Source: JASLBX01 sp035762665
GTDB lineage: Bacteria > Actinomycetota > Actinomycetes > Jiangellales > Jiangellaceae
DNA length: 64,000 nt
Assembly (NCBI GenBank): GCA_035762665.1
Contig: DASTNZ010000057.1
Location: 1-64,000 of the forward strand
Direction of reading: 5' to 3'
In this document: positions 41,105 to 49,497 of the stretch, piece after piece
How the letters are laid out: the number at the start of each line of letters is the position of its first letter
Position numbering within the stretch: position 1 is the first letter of the stretch
Program-made: the position numbers and the translations under genes
The notes under the pieces: generated by a model
Database searches by the model: none
The model's input: only the letters and a program-made list of their open reading frames with translations
What the model was told of the DNA's origin: nothing

Positions 41105-42096
41105 CCCAGCGAGCAAGCGGAGCGCAGCAGCAGGTAGCGCGCCTGCTGTCGCTGTTGCCGTATCTGCTGTCGCATCCGAACGCGCGGGTCTCGGATGTAG
41201 CCGAACTGTTCGGTGTCAGCGAGCGTCAGATCCTGCGCGACCTCAACGTGCTGTGGTTCTCCGGGCTGCCCGGGCTCGCCATGGGTGACTACATCGAGGT
41301 CGACATGGATGCCGTGGAGGGTGATGGCGTCATCAGCGTGTCGAACGCCGATTACCTGGCCAGGCCGTTGAAGCTGGGAACCGACGAGGCGCTGGCGCTG
41401 GTCGTGGCTTTGCGCACGCTGGCGGCGATGCCCGGGTCGTACGACAGGGGCGCCATCGATCGCGCGATCGCGAAGCTTGAGCAGGCGGCGGGCTCGGCGG
41501 CGGAGCGAGCCGGCGATGTGCGAGTCGAGGTGGACGGCGACTCGGTGGCAGAGGTCGCAGCGGTCGTCCGGCGTGCGCTGGACGAGAAGCGGCGGCTGCA
41601 CCTGTCGTACTGGGTTCCGGGTCGCGACGAGACGACCGAGCGCGACGTCGACCCGATGCGGCTGGCGCTCGCCGATGGACGGCTTTACCTCGAAGGGTGG
41701 TGCCGCCGCGCGGAGGCTGAGCGGCTGTTCCGCCTGGATCGGGTGGCGGCGATCTCGATCCTGGACGTGCCGGCGTCCGTCCCGCCACAAGCCCGAACGC
41801 GCGACCTGGGCGCTGGCATCTTCCAGCCAGCGCCGGACGACGAGCTGGTGACGCTCGCCGTGACCCCCGCCGGCCGGTGGGTCGCCGAGTATTACCCGTG
41901 CGAGTCGGTCACCGAGCATGAGGACGGCGGGCTGACGATCCGGCTGCGCGTCGCCGACCGGCGCTGGCTGCGGCGCCTGGTGCTCCGGCTGGGCGGTACC
42001 GGCCGGGTGGTGGAGCCTGGCGACCTCGCCGCCGAGGTTGTGGCCGAGGCCAAGGCGGCACTTGCGGTCAACGATTTGCAGTCAGGGCGGGGGTGA
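41101..42096 (+). CDS. pafC: WYL-domain transcriptional regulator PafC
   Basis: 331 residues from a GTG that overlaps the pafB stop. HTH region ARLLSLLPYLLSHPNARVSDVAELFGVSERQILRDLNVLW, WYL domain with LHLSYWVPGRDETTERDVDPMRLALADGRLYLEGWCRRAEAERLFRLDRV, and a WCX domain. Paralogue and partner of PafB in the heterodimeric, single-strand-DNA-responsive activator. The protein is complete. Confidence 0.94.
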   Translation: MTQRASGAQQQVARLLSLLPYLLSHPNARVSDVAELFGVSERQILRDLNVLWFSGLPGLAMGDYIEVDMDAVEGDGVISVSNADYLARPLKLGTDEALALVVALRTLAAMPGSYDRGAIDRAIAKLEQAAGSAAERAGDVRVEVDGDSVAEVAAVVRRALDEKRRLHLSYWVPGRDETTERDVDPMRLALADGRLYLEGWCRRAEAERLFRLDRVAAISILDVPASVPPQARTRDLGAGIFQPAPDDELVTLAVTPAGRWVAEYYPCESVTEHEDGGLTIRLRVADRRWLRRLVLRLGGTGRVVEPGDLAAEVVAEAKAALAVNDLQSGRG

Positions 42097-42102
42097 GATC
42101 CG

Positions 42103-42276
42103 ATGTCGACGGCGGCCATCGTCCTGTGGATCGTTGCTGGATTGCTGTTCGTCGGGGCGGTGACGCTGGTCCTCCTGTCCGTGCGGACGGCGTGGCGGAG
42201 CCTGGCCGGACTTGGCAGGGAGGTGGGTGGCCTGTCCAGCGATCTGGAAGCGGTCGTAGGATCGCCCCGCAAGTGA
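42103..42276 (+). CDS. Small single-pass membrane protein
   Basis: 57 residues, ATG 42103, 6 bases after the pafC stop. One transmembrane helix near the N-terminus (IVLWIVAGLLFVGAVTLVLLSV) and a basic/amphipathic tail with LGREVGGLSSDLEAVV. The size, single N-terminal helix and amphipathic follow-up recall TatA-like proteins, but the TatA Phe-Gly hinge is missing. Not assigned to a family. Placed between pafC and tatA. Confidence 0.65.
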   Translation: MSTAAIVLWIVAGLLFVGAVTLVLLSVRTAWRSLAGLGREVGGLSSDLEAVVGSPRK

Positions 42277-42352
42277 GCGAGGTGGGCCGCTTAGGGCATC
42301 AGGCCCGTCGGACATACCATTGAGGTCAGGCCCTACGAGGAGAGGTCACACC

Positions 42353-42637
42353 ATGGGCACAATCGGAACCTGGCAGCTGCTGATCGTCGCTGCGCTCGTC
42401 GTGCTGCTGTTCGGGGCCCGGCGGCTGCCCGAGCTGGCGCGCGGACTTGGTAGCTCGCTTCGGATCTTCAAGGCAGAGACCAAGGAGATGATGGAGGACG
42501 ACAAGAAGTCCACCCCCCAGGTCAGCCCCGGCACCGCCGAGCAGGCACAGTCGGCCGAGCCGACGCGCGCAGCTGAGCCCACGCCGCAGGCGGAGTCCGC
42601 CGAGCGGCGGGGTGAATCGTCCAACCGCGACGCCTGA
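42353..42637 (+). CDS. tatA: Sec-independent translocase subunit TatA
   Basis: 94 residues from ATG 42353, with AGGAGAGG upstream. One membrane helix (TWQLLIVAALVVLLFGARRLPELARGLG) with the conserved FG hinge, an amphipathic helix and an Ala/Glu/Pro-rich tail. Forms the protein-conducting element with TatC, encoded 17 bases downstream. The order pafC-tatA-tatC-helY matches Rv2095c-Rv2092c. Confidence 0.95.
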   Translation: MGTIGTWQLLIVAALVVLLFGARRLPELARGLGSSLRIFKAETKEMMEDDKKSTPQVSPGTAEQAQSAEPTRAAEPTPQAESAERRGESSNRDA

Positions 42638-42654
42638 TAGGGGGCGGCGGGGTC

Positions 42655-43527
42655 GTGGCGACCATCCTCGGCCGTCGCGGTAAGGGGTCTCGCCCGAAGA
42701 AGGATCCCGAGGGGCGGATGACCCTTGGGGAGCACCTGCGCGAACTCAGATCGCGGTTGGTCAAGGCAGGGCTGGCGGTCGTGCTGTTCGGCACCGTCGG
42801 CTTCGTCTTCCGGAACGAGATCATCGAGTTCCTGACGGACTCGATGTACGAAGCAGCGGCCCGGACCGGCGCAGAAGCGACCCGGGCGACGTACACCAGT
42901 CCGACGGATCCGCTCTTCGTGCCGATGCGGATCGCGTTGATCACGGGGGTGGTACTCGCGGCGCCCGTGTGGATCTATCAGCTCTGGGCGTTCATCACGC
43001 CGGCGCTCTACCGCAACGAGCGCCGGTGGGCCGCCGCGGTCATCGGTGCCGCCGTGCCGATGTTCGGTGCCGGGGTCGCCATTGCCATATGGATGATGCC
43101 CAAGGCGTGGGAGTTCCTGCTCAGCTTCACCCCGACGGATCTGGTCGACAACCTGATTCCGTTTCCGGAGTATCTGTCGTTCGTCATCCGTATCGTCCTG
43201 GTGTTCGGCATCGGTTTCCTCTTGCCGATCTTCGTCGTCCTGCTGAATGCAGTGGGGGTGCTGCGGCACGAAACGTTGTCGTCGGCAAGGCGCTGGGTCA
43301 TCGTCGGCATCTTCGCCTTCGGTGCCGTCGCGACGCCGACCGGCGACCCCTTAACCTTGATGATGCTGTCCACGCCGATGTGGTTGCTGTTCGAGGCGGC
43401 CGTCGTCGTGTGCCGCATCATGGATCGCCGCAGGGACCGGTTGACCGGAATGGAACTCTCGGACGATGAAGCGACTCCGGTCGAACAACTCGAGAAGTTC
43501 GGTCGCATCGACGACGACATCACCTGA
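42655..43527 (+). CDS. tatC: Sec-independent translocase subunit TatC
   Basis: 290 residues from GTG 42655. The conserved MTLGEHLRELRSRLVKAG at residues 22-39 binds twin-arginine signals. Six membrane helices follow, with PLFVPMRIALITGVVLAAPVWIYQLWAFITPALY and AVATPTGDPLTLMMLSTPMWLLFE. The C-terminal tail is acidic. Complete. Confidence 0.96.
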   Translation: MATILGRRGKGSRPKKDPEGRMTLGEHLRELRSRLVKAGLAVVLFGTVGFVFRNEIIEFLTDSMYEAAARTGAEATRATYTSPTDPLFVPMRIALITGVVLAAPVWIYQLWAFITPALYRNERRWAAAVIGAAVPMFGAGVAIAIWMMPKAWEFLLSFTPTDLVDNLIPFPEYLSFVIRIVLVFGIGFLLPIFVVLLNAVGVLRHETLSSARRWVIVGIFAFGAVATPTGDPLTLMMLSTPMWLLFEAAVVVCRIMDRRRDRLTGMELSDDEATPVEQLEKFGRIDDDIT

Positions 43528-43597
43528 GCGGCAGATCCATCGTCTCTAAGCATGCGTCGCCCATGGTCATGCTGAACGTGATCACCGGCGGGGGCGC

Positions 43598-43603
43598 TAG
43601 TGT
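43598..43603 (+). promoter_or_regulatory. -10 box of the lipid kinase gene, leaderless
   Basis: TAGTGT followed by 6 bases and GTG 43610. Confidence 0.55.
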
Positions 43604-43609
43604 TCGGGC

Positions 43610-44497
43610 GTGGACCGTGAAATCGCCCTGCTCATCAACCCCACCTCCGGCGGTGGTCTCGGCGCGCGCGCCGGCAAGGCCGCCGCGGAGCGCCTGCGCA
43701 GCGCCGGCTTGGCTGTCCGCGCCCTGGTCGGCCGCGATGTCCAGGAGAGCCAGAACCTGGCCCGTGAGGTCGTCGAGGGCGGCGCGGCCGGTCTCGTGGT
43801 CGTGGGCGGCGACGGAATGGTTCATCTCGGCCTGCAGGCCGCCGGCGGCACCGACGTCCCCTTCGGTGTGATCCCGGCCGGCAGCGGCAATGACTTTGCC
43901 AGGTCCCTAGACATCCCGCTAACTGACGCCGAAGCGGCGGCCGACGTCGTGGCACGGGCCCACGAACGCAAGATCGACCTCGGCCGGGCGGGTGGGCAGT
44001 GGTTCGGCTGTGTCGTGGCGGCCGGCTTCGACGCGCGGGTGAACGACCGGGCCAACCGGATGCGGTGGCCGCGCGGCCGCCTCCGGTACAACGTCGCCAT
44101 GCTGGCCGAGCTGGGGGTCTTCCGTCCGGTCAGGTACCAGATGGAGCTGGACGGCGAACCCTGGATCACCGACGCGATGCTGGTGACCATAGGCAATGGG
44201 CCCAGCTACGGCGGCGGTATGAAGGTGACCCCGGACGCGCTACTTGACGACGAACTGCTCGACGTGCTGGTCGTCAAGCCCATCTCGAAGCTCCGGTTCC
44301 TGACCGTGTTTCCCAAGGTGTACTCCGGAGCCCATGTCCGGCTGCCGTACGTCGAAGTGCGCAGGGCGCGGCGAGTGCACGTCGAGGCCGACTCGATCAT
44401 TGCCTACGTCGACGGCGAACGGCTGGGTCCGCTGCCGCAGACCTTCGAGGCCGTCCCGGCCGCGCTCCGGGTGTTCGTCCCATCACCAACCCGCTGA
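43610..44497 (+). CDS. Diacylglycerol kinase-family lipid kinase
   Basis: 295 residues. DAGK catalytic motifs: INPTSGGG at the N-terminus, VVVGGDGMVHLGLQ, and VIPAGSGNDFARSL. The C-terminal beta-sandwich contains IGNGPSYGGGMKVTPDALLDDELLDVLVV. It phosphorylates diacylglycerol, a sphingosine-like or another lipid alcohol at the membrane surface. Its stop codon lies inside a 29-bp hairpin arm. Confidence 0.92.
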   Translation: MDREIALLINPTSGGGLGARAGKAAAERLRSAGLAVRALVGRDVQESQNLAREVVEGGAAGLVVVGGDGMVHLGLQAAGGTDVPFGVIPAGSGNDFARSLDIPLTDAEAAADVVARAHERKIDLGRAGGQWFGCVVAAGFDARVNDRANRMRWPRGRLRYNVAMLAELGVFRPVRYQMELDGEPWITDAMLVTIGNGPSYGGGMKVTPDALLDDELLDVLVVKPISKLRFLTVFPKVYSGAHVRLPYVEVRRARRVHVEADSIIAYVDGERLGPLPQTFEAVPAALRVFVPSPTR

Positions 44498-44596
44498 TCA
44501 TGCAAGAGCCGGGCGACACACCGAAATGTCCGGTGCGTAAGCATGTCGCATTACCGGACAAATGGGCGTGTCGCCCGGCTCTTGCATGATCAGCGG
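44491..44596. terminator. Long nested hairpin between the lipid kinase and helY
   Basis: A perfect 29-bp outer stem pairs 44491-44519 with 44568-44596; the arms start CCGCTGATCATGC and end GCATGATCAGCGG. An inner 8-bp stem pairs TGTCCGGT (44527-44534) with ACCGGACA (44553-44560). The left arm includes the stop codon of the lipid kinase; the right arm reaches into the helY promoter. Confidence 0.75.
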
Positions 44597-44613
44597 ACGG
44601 GGGTCTGTAGCGT
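44583..44613 (+). promoter_or_regulatory. Promoter of helY, leaderless, overlapping the hairpin
   Basis: TTGCAT (44583-44588), 19 bases, TAGCGT (44608-44613), then 6 bases to ATG 44620. The -35 lies in the right arm of the hairpin. Confidence 0.5.
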
Positions 44614-44619
44614 GACGGT

Positions 44620-47364
44620 ATGAGCACGCCCGCGGAGCGGTATGCGGCCTCGCGGCGACGCCAGGCCGGACGGGCGAGTGCGCTGGGCCGGTTCGCCAGC
44701 GGCTACGACTTCACGCTTGACGATTTCCAGGTGCGGGCCTGTGACGCAGTCGAGGCCGGCCGAGGAGTCCTCGTGGCGGCTCCCACGGGATCGGGCAAGA
44801 CCGTGGTGGGGGAGTTCGCCGTCCATCTCGCCCTGGAGCAGGGTCGCAAGTGTTTCTACACAACGCCCATCAAGGCGCTGTCCAACCAGAAGTACCACGA
44901 CCTGGTGGCTCGGCACGGCGCAGCCAACATCGGCCTGCTGACCGGCGACAACAGCGTCAACAGCGAGGCGCCGGTGATCGTCATGACGACAGAGGTGTTG
45001 CGCAACATGCTCTATGCCGGTTCGGCGACGCTGGCCGGGCTCGGCTACGTCGTTATGGACGAGGTGCACTATCTCGCCGATCGTTTCCGTGGGGCGGTCT
45101 GGGAGGAAGTGATCATTCATCTGCCCGAGTCGGTCACGGTGGTCTCGCTGTCGGCCACTGTGTCGAACGCCGAAGAGTTCGGCGACTGGCTCTCCACCGT
45201 GCGTGGTGATACCGACGTGGTCGTCGAAGAGCGCCGCCCCGTCCCACTGTGGCAGCACGTGATGGTCGGTTCCCGGCTCATGGATCTGTTCGTGGAGGGG
45301 ACTGGGGACGGGCGGCGCCGGGTCAATCCGCAACTGCTGCGGTACGCGGACGACGACGTCCGCGCGGCCCGCGGCGGCCGTGGCCGCCCACCGCGCGGCG
45401 GGCACCGTCCCCGCCGCAACGGCGGCGCGTACACACCTGGACGGGTCCAGGTGCTCGAACGGCTCGAGCGCGAAGGACTGCTGCCCGCTATCACTTTCGT
45501 GTTCAGCCGGGCCGGTTGCGACGCAGCCGTCATGCAATGCCTGTCCGCCGGGCTGCGCCTGACGACCCGTGAGGAGGCGGACGAGATCCGCGCCGTGGTC
45601 GAGCAGCGCTGTGCCGAGATCTCCGAGGACGACCGGCGCGTGCTGGGCTATCACGATTGGCTGGACGGGTTGGAGCGAGGCGTCGCGGCCCACCACGCGG
45701 GCATGCTGCCGACGTTCAAGGAGGTCGTCGAGGAGCTGTTCGTCCGAGGACTCGTCCGGGCCGTCTTCGCCACCGAGACGCTGGCGTTGGGCATCAATAT
45801 GCCGGCCCGCTCGGTCGTCTTGGAGAGGCTGGTGAAGTGGAACGGCGAGACCCATGCCGAGGTCACGCCGGCCGAGTACACCCAGGTGACGGGCAGGGCC
45901 GGCCGCCGGGGTATCGATGTAGAGGGCCACGCGGTCGTGCTATGGCAACCGCAGTTCGACCCAATGGCCGTGGCCGGGCTGGCCTCGACCCGGACCTACC
46001 CGCTGCGTTCGTCGTTCCGCCCGTCGTACAACATGGCCGTCAATCTGGTCCGCCAGGTCGGGCGGGCCGCCGCGCGCGAGCTGCTGGAGTCCTCGTTCGC
46101 GCAGTTCCAGGCCGACCGGGCCGTCGTCGGGTTGGCCCAGCAGATCCGCAAGCACGAGGAGGCGATGGCGGGTTACTACGAGGCCATGAGCTGCCATCTA
46201 GGCGACTTTGAGGAGTATGCGCTGCTGCGACGGGCCATCGCCGACCGCGAGGCGGAGCTCGCGCGGCAGGGTACGGCCCTGCGCAGGGCGGCGGCGGTGG
46301 AGTCGCTCGAGCGGCTGCGACCCGGCGATGTCGTTCGCGTGCCGACAGGCAAGTTCGCCGGTCTGGCCGTCGTGCTCGATCTGGGCATGCCCGGAGGCCA
46401 CAGTGGGGACGCTCCACGCCTGACCGTGCTTACCGAGGCTCGCCAGGTGCGGCGGCTGTCTCTGACGGACTTTCCGGTGGCCGTGGAGCCGCTCACTCGT
46501 CTGCGTATCCCGCGCTCGTTCAACCCTAAGGTCGCTTCATCCCGCCGGGATCTGGCGGCGGCGTTGAGAGCCAAGGTGTCGGACGACAATGGCCGGTCGC
46601 GACAGCGGCGCGGAGGCCCCCGCGCCGCTGCCGACGACGAGCGGCTGCTGGAGTTGCGGCGGCAGGTGCGGGCCCACCCGTGCCACGGCTGCGCCGATCG
46701 CGAGGAACACGCCCGCTGGGCGGAGCGATGGCTACGGCTGGGGCGCGACACCGAGAAACTGCAGCGGCGCGTGGAGTCGCGGACGAACACGGTTGCCCGC
46801 CAGTTCGACCGGGTGTGCGCCGTGCTCCAGGACCTCGGGTACCTCCGCGGGGACGAAGTGACCCCCGCCGGACGCCGGCTGGGTCGCATCTACGCCGAAC
46901 TGGATCTGGTTGCAGCGGAGTCGCTGCGTGACGGCCAGTGGGACGACCTGGACCCTGCCGAGCTGGCCGCCTGTGTCTCCGCGCTCACCTACGAGTCTCG
47001 CCAGCCCGACGACGTCTCGCCGCCAGCCCTGCCGCCAGGCAAGGTGCGGGCCGTGCTGGGCGACATGGTGCGGCTCTGGGGAGACCTCAAGGAGCTGGAG
47101 TCCGACCACGCTTTGGACTTCCTGCGCGAGCCGGACCTCGGATTCGCCCAGGCGGCGTGGCAGTGGGCTAGCGGGCACCGGCTGGAGTCGGTGCTGCTGG
47201 ACGGCGATCTGACTGCAGGGGACTTCGTGCGTGCCGTACGGCAGCTGCTGGACTTGCTGGATCAGGTCGCGGATGCTGCCGGTGACACTCCGCTGCGCGA
47301 TACCGCCAAGCAGGCGATGGGAGCGCTCAACCGGGGTGTCGTCGCCTACGCAACGATGGGCTGA
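44620..47364 (+). CDS. helY: Ski2/Mtr4-like DEVH-box helicase HelY
   Basis: 914 residues. Walker A AAPTGSGKT (53-61), motif Ia TPIKALSNQKY, DEVH in VVMDEVHYLAD, SATVSNAEEF, and the second RecA domain ending GRAGRRGIDVEGHAVVL. The C-terminal half holds winged-helix and ratchet regions and a DSHCT-like end. In eukaryotes the family feeds RNA to the exosome; in mycobacteria HelY is assumed to act on RNA. Adjacent to tatC as in M. tuberculosis. Confidence 0.94.
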   Translation: MSTPAERYAASRRRQAGRASALGRFASGYDFTLDDFQVRACDAVEAGRGVLVAAPTGSGKTVVGEFAVHLALEQGRKCFYTTPIKALSNQKYHDLVARHGAANIGLLTGDNSVNSEAPVIVMTTEVLRNMLYAGSATLAGLGYVVMDEVHYLADRFRGAVWEEVIIHLPESVTVVSLSATVSNAEEFGDWLSTVRGDTDVVVEERRPVPLWQHVMVGSRLMDLFVEGTGDGRRRVNPQLLRYADDDVRAARGGRGRPPRGGHRPRRNGGAYTPGRVQVLERLEREGLLPAITFVFSRAGCDAAVMQCLSAGLRLTTREEADEIRAVVEQRCAEISEDDRRVLGYHDWLDGLERGVAAHHAGMLPTFKEVVEELFVRGLVRAVFATETLALGINMPARSVVLERLVKWNGETHAEVTPAEYTQVTGRAGRRGIDVEGHAVVLWQPQFDPMAVAGLASTRTYPLRSSFRPSYNMAVNLVRQVGRAAARELLESSFAQFQADRAVVGLAQQIRKHEEAMAGYYEAMSCHLGDFEEYALLRRAIADREAELARQGTALRRAAAVESLERLRPGDVVRVPTGKFAGLAVVLDLGMPGGHSGDAPRLTVLTEARQVRRLSLTDFPVAVEPLTRLRIPRSFNPKVASSRRDLAAALRAKVSDDNGRSRQRRGGPRAAADDERLLELRRQVRAHPCHGCADREEHARWAERWLRLGRDTEKLQRRVESRTNTVARQFDRVCAVLQDLGYLRGDEVTPAGRRLGRIYAELDLVAAESLRDGQWDDLDPAELAACVSALTYESRQPDDVSPPALPPGKVRAVLGDMVRLWGDLKELESDHALDFLREPDLGFAQAAWQWASGHRLESVLLDGDLTAGDFVRAVRQLLDLLDQVADAAGDTPLRDTAKQAMGALNRGVVAYATMG

Positions 47365-47385
47365 TCCGGCGCCGCCCTTCGCGAA

Positions 47386-47438
47386 TGATCAAAGGCGGAT
47401 CCGTCCTGGGTAGCCGGAATGACGGGGGACTTTGATCA
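47386..47438. terminator. Bidirectional hairpin between helY and the FEN-like nuclease
   Basis: TGATCAAAG (47386-47394) pairs with CTTTGATCA (47430-47438), and inside it CCGTC (47401-47405) pairs with GACGG (47421-47425). The genes converge, so it can end both transcripts. Confidence 0.65.
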
Positions 47439-47459
47439 ATGGCGTAAGGAGATCACTGA

Positions 47460-48383
47460 TCAGCGAGCGAGGGCGTTAAGTAGGCGATTGAGAGAATCGT
47501 CCAAATTCCATCGTTCTCCGAGTGCCACCAATGCCTCCGGGTCGCTGGGCTCGCTGGGGAGCGCGTCGTCGTACACAGGAAGCGGGACGTCGGAGCGCAC
47601 TCGCACCACGTCGGGGGCCACCTTGAGATAGTCGATGGCTTCGGCAAGGCGGTGCCGAATGGTGTGTGACATCTCGGCGGCTGGGTCGTCGATGGCCTCG
47701 ATCAGCCCTTCGATGCTGCCGAAACGTCCGATGAGTGTGGCCGCCGTTTTGTCGCCGATACCTTTGACACCGGGCAGACCGTCGCTGGGGTCTCCCCGCA
47801 GCGCAGCGAAGTCCGCGTACGATCGCCCCGGAATGCCGTACTTCGCCGTCACCACTGCTTCGTCGACCACCTCATGTTTGCCGACGCCGCGGGCGGTGTA
47901 GAGGATCCGCACGCCGCGTGCGTCGTCCACCAGCTGGAACAGGTCGCGGTCGCCGGTGACGACGTCGACGGGACCCGGGTCATGGGCCGCAAGCGTCCCG
48001 ATCACGTCGTCCGCTTCGAAGCCCGCGACACCGACGTGGGCCAGCCCTAGCGCGGTGAGGACATCGAGGATGATCGGCACCTGGGCTTCCAGCGCGGCCG
48101 GGACGTCTTCGGCGCCCGTGGCGGGGCTGGCGAGCCGGTGTTCCTTGTAGGAGGGGAGCAGCGCGATGCGGAAGGCCGGCCGCCAGTCGGCGTCGAGGCA
48201 GGCCACCAAGCGATCAGGTGACCTAACGGTGATCAGATGAGCGATGAAGTCGAGCAGACCGCGCACGGCATTGACCGGCGTGCCGTTTGGTGCAGTGATC
48301 GAGTCTGGTACGCCGTAATAAGCGCGGAAATACAATGACGCGGCGTCGAGCAACATCAGTCTGCCCCTGGGCGTGCCATCCAT
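47460..48383 (-). CDS. 5'-3' exonuclease (PolI N-terminal/FEN-like domain)
   Basis: 307 residues from ATG 48383; ATG 48356 (MLLDAASLYFRAYYG) is a possible shorter start. Metal-ligand motifs GFEADDVIGT, TGDRDLFQLV and the H3TH segment DPSDGLPGVKGIGDKTAATLIGRFGS are intact. It lacks a polymerase domain, so it is a stand-alone flap/5' nuclease like Rv2090. Probable role in replication-repair flap removal. It starts 19 bases from the divergent peptidase gene. Confidence 0.92.
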   Translation of the reverse strand: MDGTPRGRLMLLDAASLYFRAYYGVPDSITAPNGTPVNAVRGLLDFIAHLITVRSPDRLVACLDADWRPAFRIALLPSYKEHRLASPATGAEDVPAALEAQVPIILDVLTALGLAHVGVAGFEADDVIGTLAAHDPGPVDVVTGDRDLFQLVDDARGVRILYTARGVGKHEVVDEAVVTAKYGIPGRSYADFAALRGDPSDGLPGVKGIGDKTAATLIGRFGSIEGLIEAIDDPAAEMSHTIRHRLAEAIDYLKVAPDVVRVRSDVPLPVYDDALPSEPSDPEALVALGERWNLDDSLNRLLNALAR

Positions 48384-48389
48384 AGGCGC

Positions 48390-48395
48390 TAGTCT
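48390..48395 (+). promoter_or_regulatory. -10 box of the peptidase gene, leaderless
   Basis: TAGTCT followed by 7 bases and ATG 48403, inside a 19-base gap between divergent starts. Confidence 0.5.
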
Positions 48396-48402
48396 CGCGC
48401 AT

Positions 48403-49494
48403 ATGTCGACAACTGCGCGCCTCGCCCGCGCCCAGGAGGCGACCGCTGCGGCGGGACTGGACGCCATCCTGGTCACCCCCGGGCCCGACCTTCGTTACCT
48501 GACCGGTTACGCCGCCATGCCGCTGGAACGGCTTACCTGCCTGGTCGTGCCGGCGAGCGGGCACGTCACCTTGGTGGTGCCCAAGCTGGAGCGGCCCGCC
48601 GCCGAGGCGTCTGGGATCAGTGCAGCGGTCGACATCGTGGACTGGCCCGAGACGGTCGACCCTGTCGCACTTGTCGCCAGCCTGTTGCCGGGGGTGCGCA
48701 CGGTGGGTCTCGATAACCACATGTGGGCTGAGAAGGTTTTGCGGTTCCGCGCGGCGATGCCGAGTGCCGACCAGGTCCTTGCCGGTGACGTCCTCAGCGA
48801 TCTGCGAGTGCGCAAGGCCGATGACGAGATCCGTGCGTTAGGTGAAGCCGGCGCAGCCATCGACCGGGTACACGCCAGGATGGCCGAGTGGCTACGGCCG
48901 GGGCGCACGGAACGTGAGGTGGGCCGCGACATCGCCGACGCCATCGTGGCCGAGGGGCACGTCAGGGCTGACTTCGTGATCGTGGCGTCGGGCCCGAATG
49001 GCGCCAGCCCGCACCACGAGACGAGCGATCGGGTCATCGAGTCCGGGGATCCGGTGGTCGTCGACATCGGTGGCACGACGGAGGCAGGTTACTGCTCGGA
49101 TGAGACCCGCACTTACGCCGTGGGGGAACCGCCGGCGGAGTACGTCAATGCCTACGCGGCCCTGCTCGAGGCTCAAGTCGCCGCGTGCGAGCACGCCCGG
49201 CCGGGCGTCAGTGCCGAGTCGGTCGACGCGGCGGCTCGCTCCATCCTGGAAGAGGCGGGCCTGGGGGAGTACTTCGTGCACCGGACCGGGCACGGGATCG
49301 GCCTGGAGACGCACGAGGAGCCCTATATCGTCGCCGGCAACACGACCGTCCTCGAGCCCGGCATGGCGTTCTCGATCGAGCCGGGGTTCTACATCCCTGG
49401 CCGATACGGTGCCCGGATCGAAGACATCGTCGTCACAACGCCCGCCGGTGCCGAACGTCTCAACCTCCGCCCGCGCGAGTTGGCCGTCCTCTAA
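48403..49494 (+). CDS. M24 metallopeptidase, Xaa-Pro dipeptidase/PepE-type
   Basis: 363 residues. The N-terminal creatinase-like domain is followed by a pita-bread domain whose metal ligands are visible: D in VVVDIGGTTEAGYCSDETRTY (two Asp), H in HRTGHGIGLETHEEPY, E in FSIEPGFY and E in GARIEDIVV. It cleaves dipeptides with proline in second place or similar short peptides and could finish degradation of proteasome products. The orthologue Rv2089c is next to the same nuclease gene in M. tuberculosis. Confidence 0.92.
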   Translation: MSTTARLARAQEATAAAGLDAILVTPGPDLRYLTGYAAMPLERLTCLVVPASGHVTLVVPKLERPAAEASGISAAVDIVDWPETVDPVALVASLLPGVRTVGLDNHMWAEKVLRFRAAMPSADQVLAGDVLSDLRVRKADDEIRALGEAGAAIDRVHARMAEWLRPGRTEREVGRDIADAIVAEGHVRADFVIVASGPNGASPHHETSDRVIESGDPVVVDIGGTTEAGYCSDETRTYAVGEPPAEYVNAYAALLEAQVAACEHARPGVSAESVDAAARSILEEAGLGEYFVHRTGHGIGLETHEEPYIVAGNTTVLEPGMAFSIEPGFYIPGRYGARIEDIVVTTPAGAERLNLRPRELAVL

Positions 49495-49497
49495 GCG

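Noticed and set aside
44491..44596. CRISPR repeat or insertion-sequence end
   Set aside because: There is only a single inverted pair, no spacer-repeat periodicity, no transposase and no target duplication; a structured terminator fits better.
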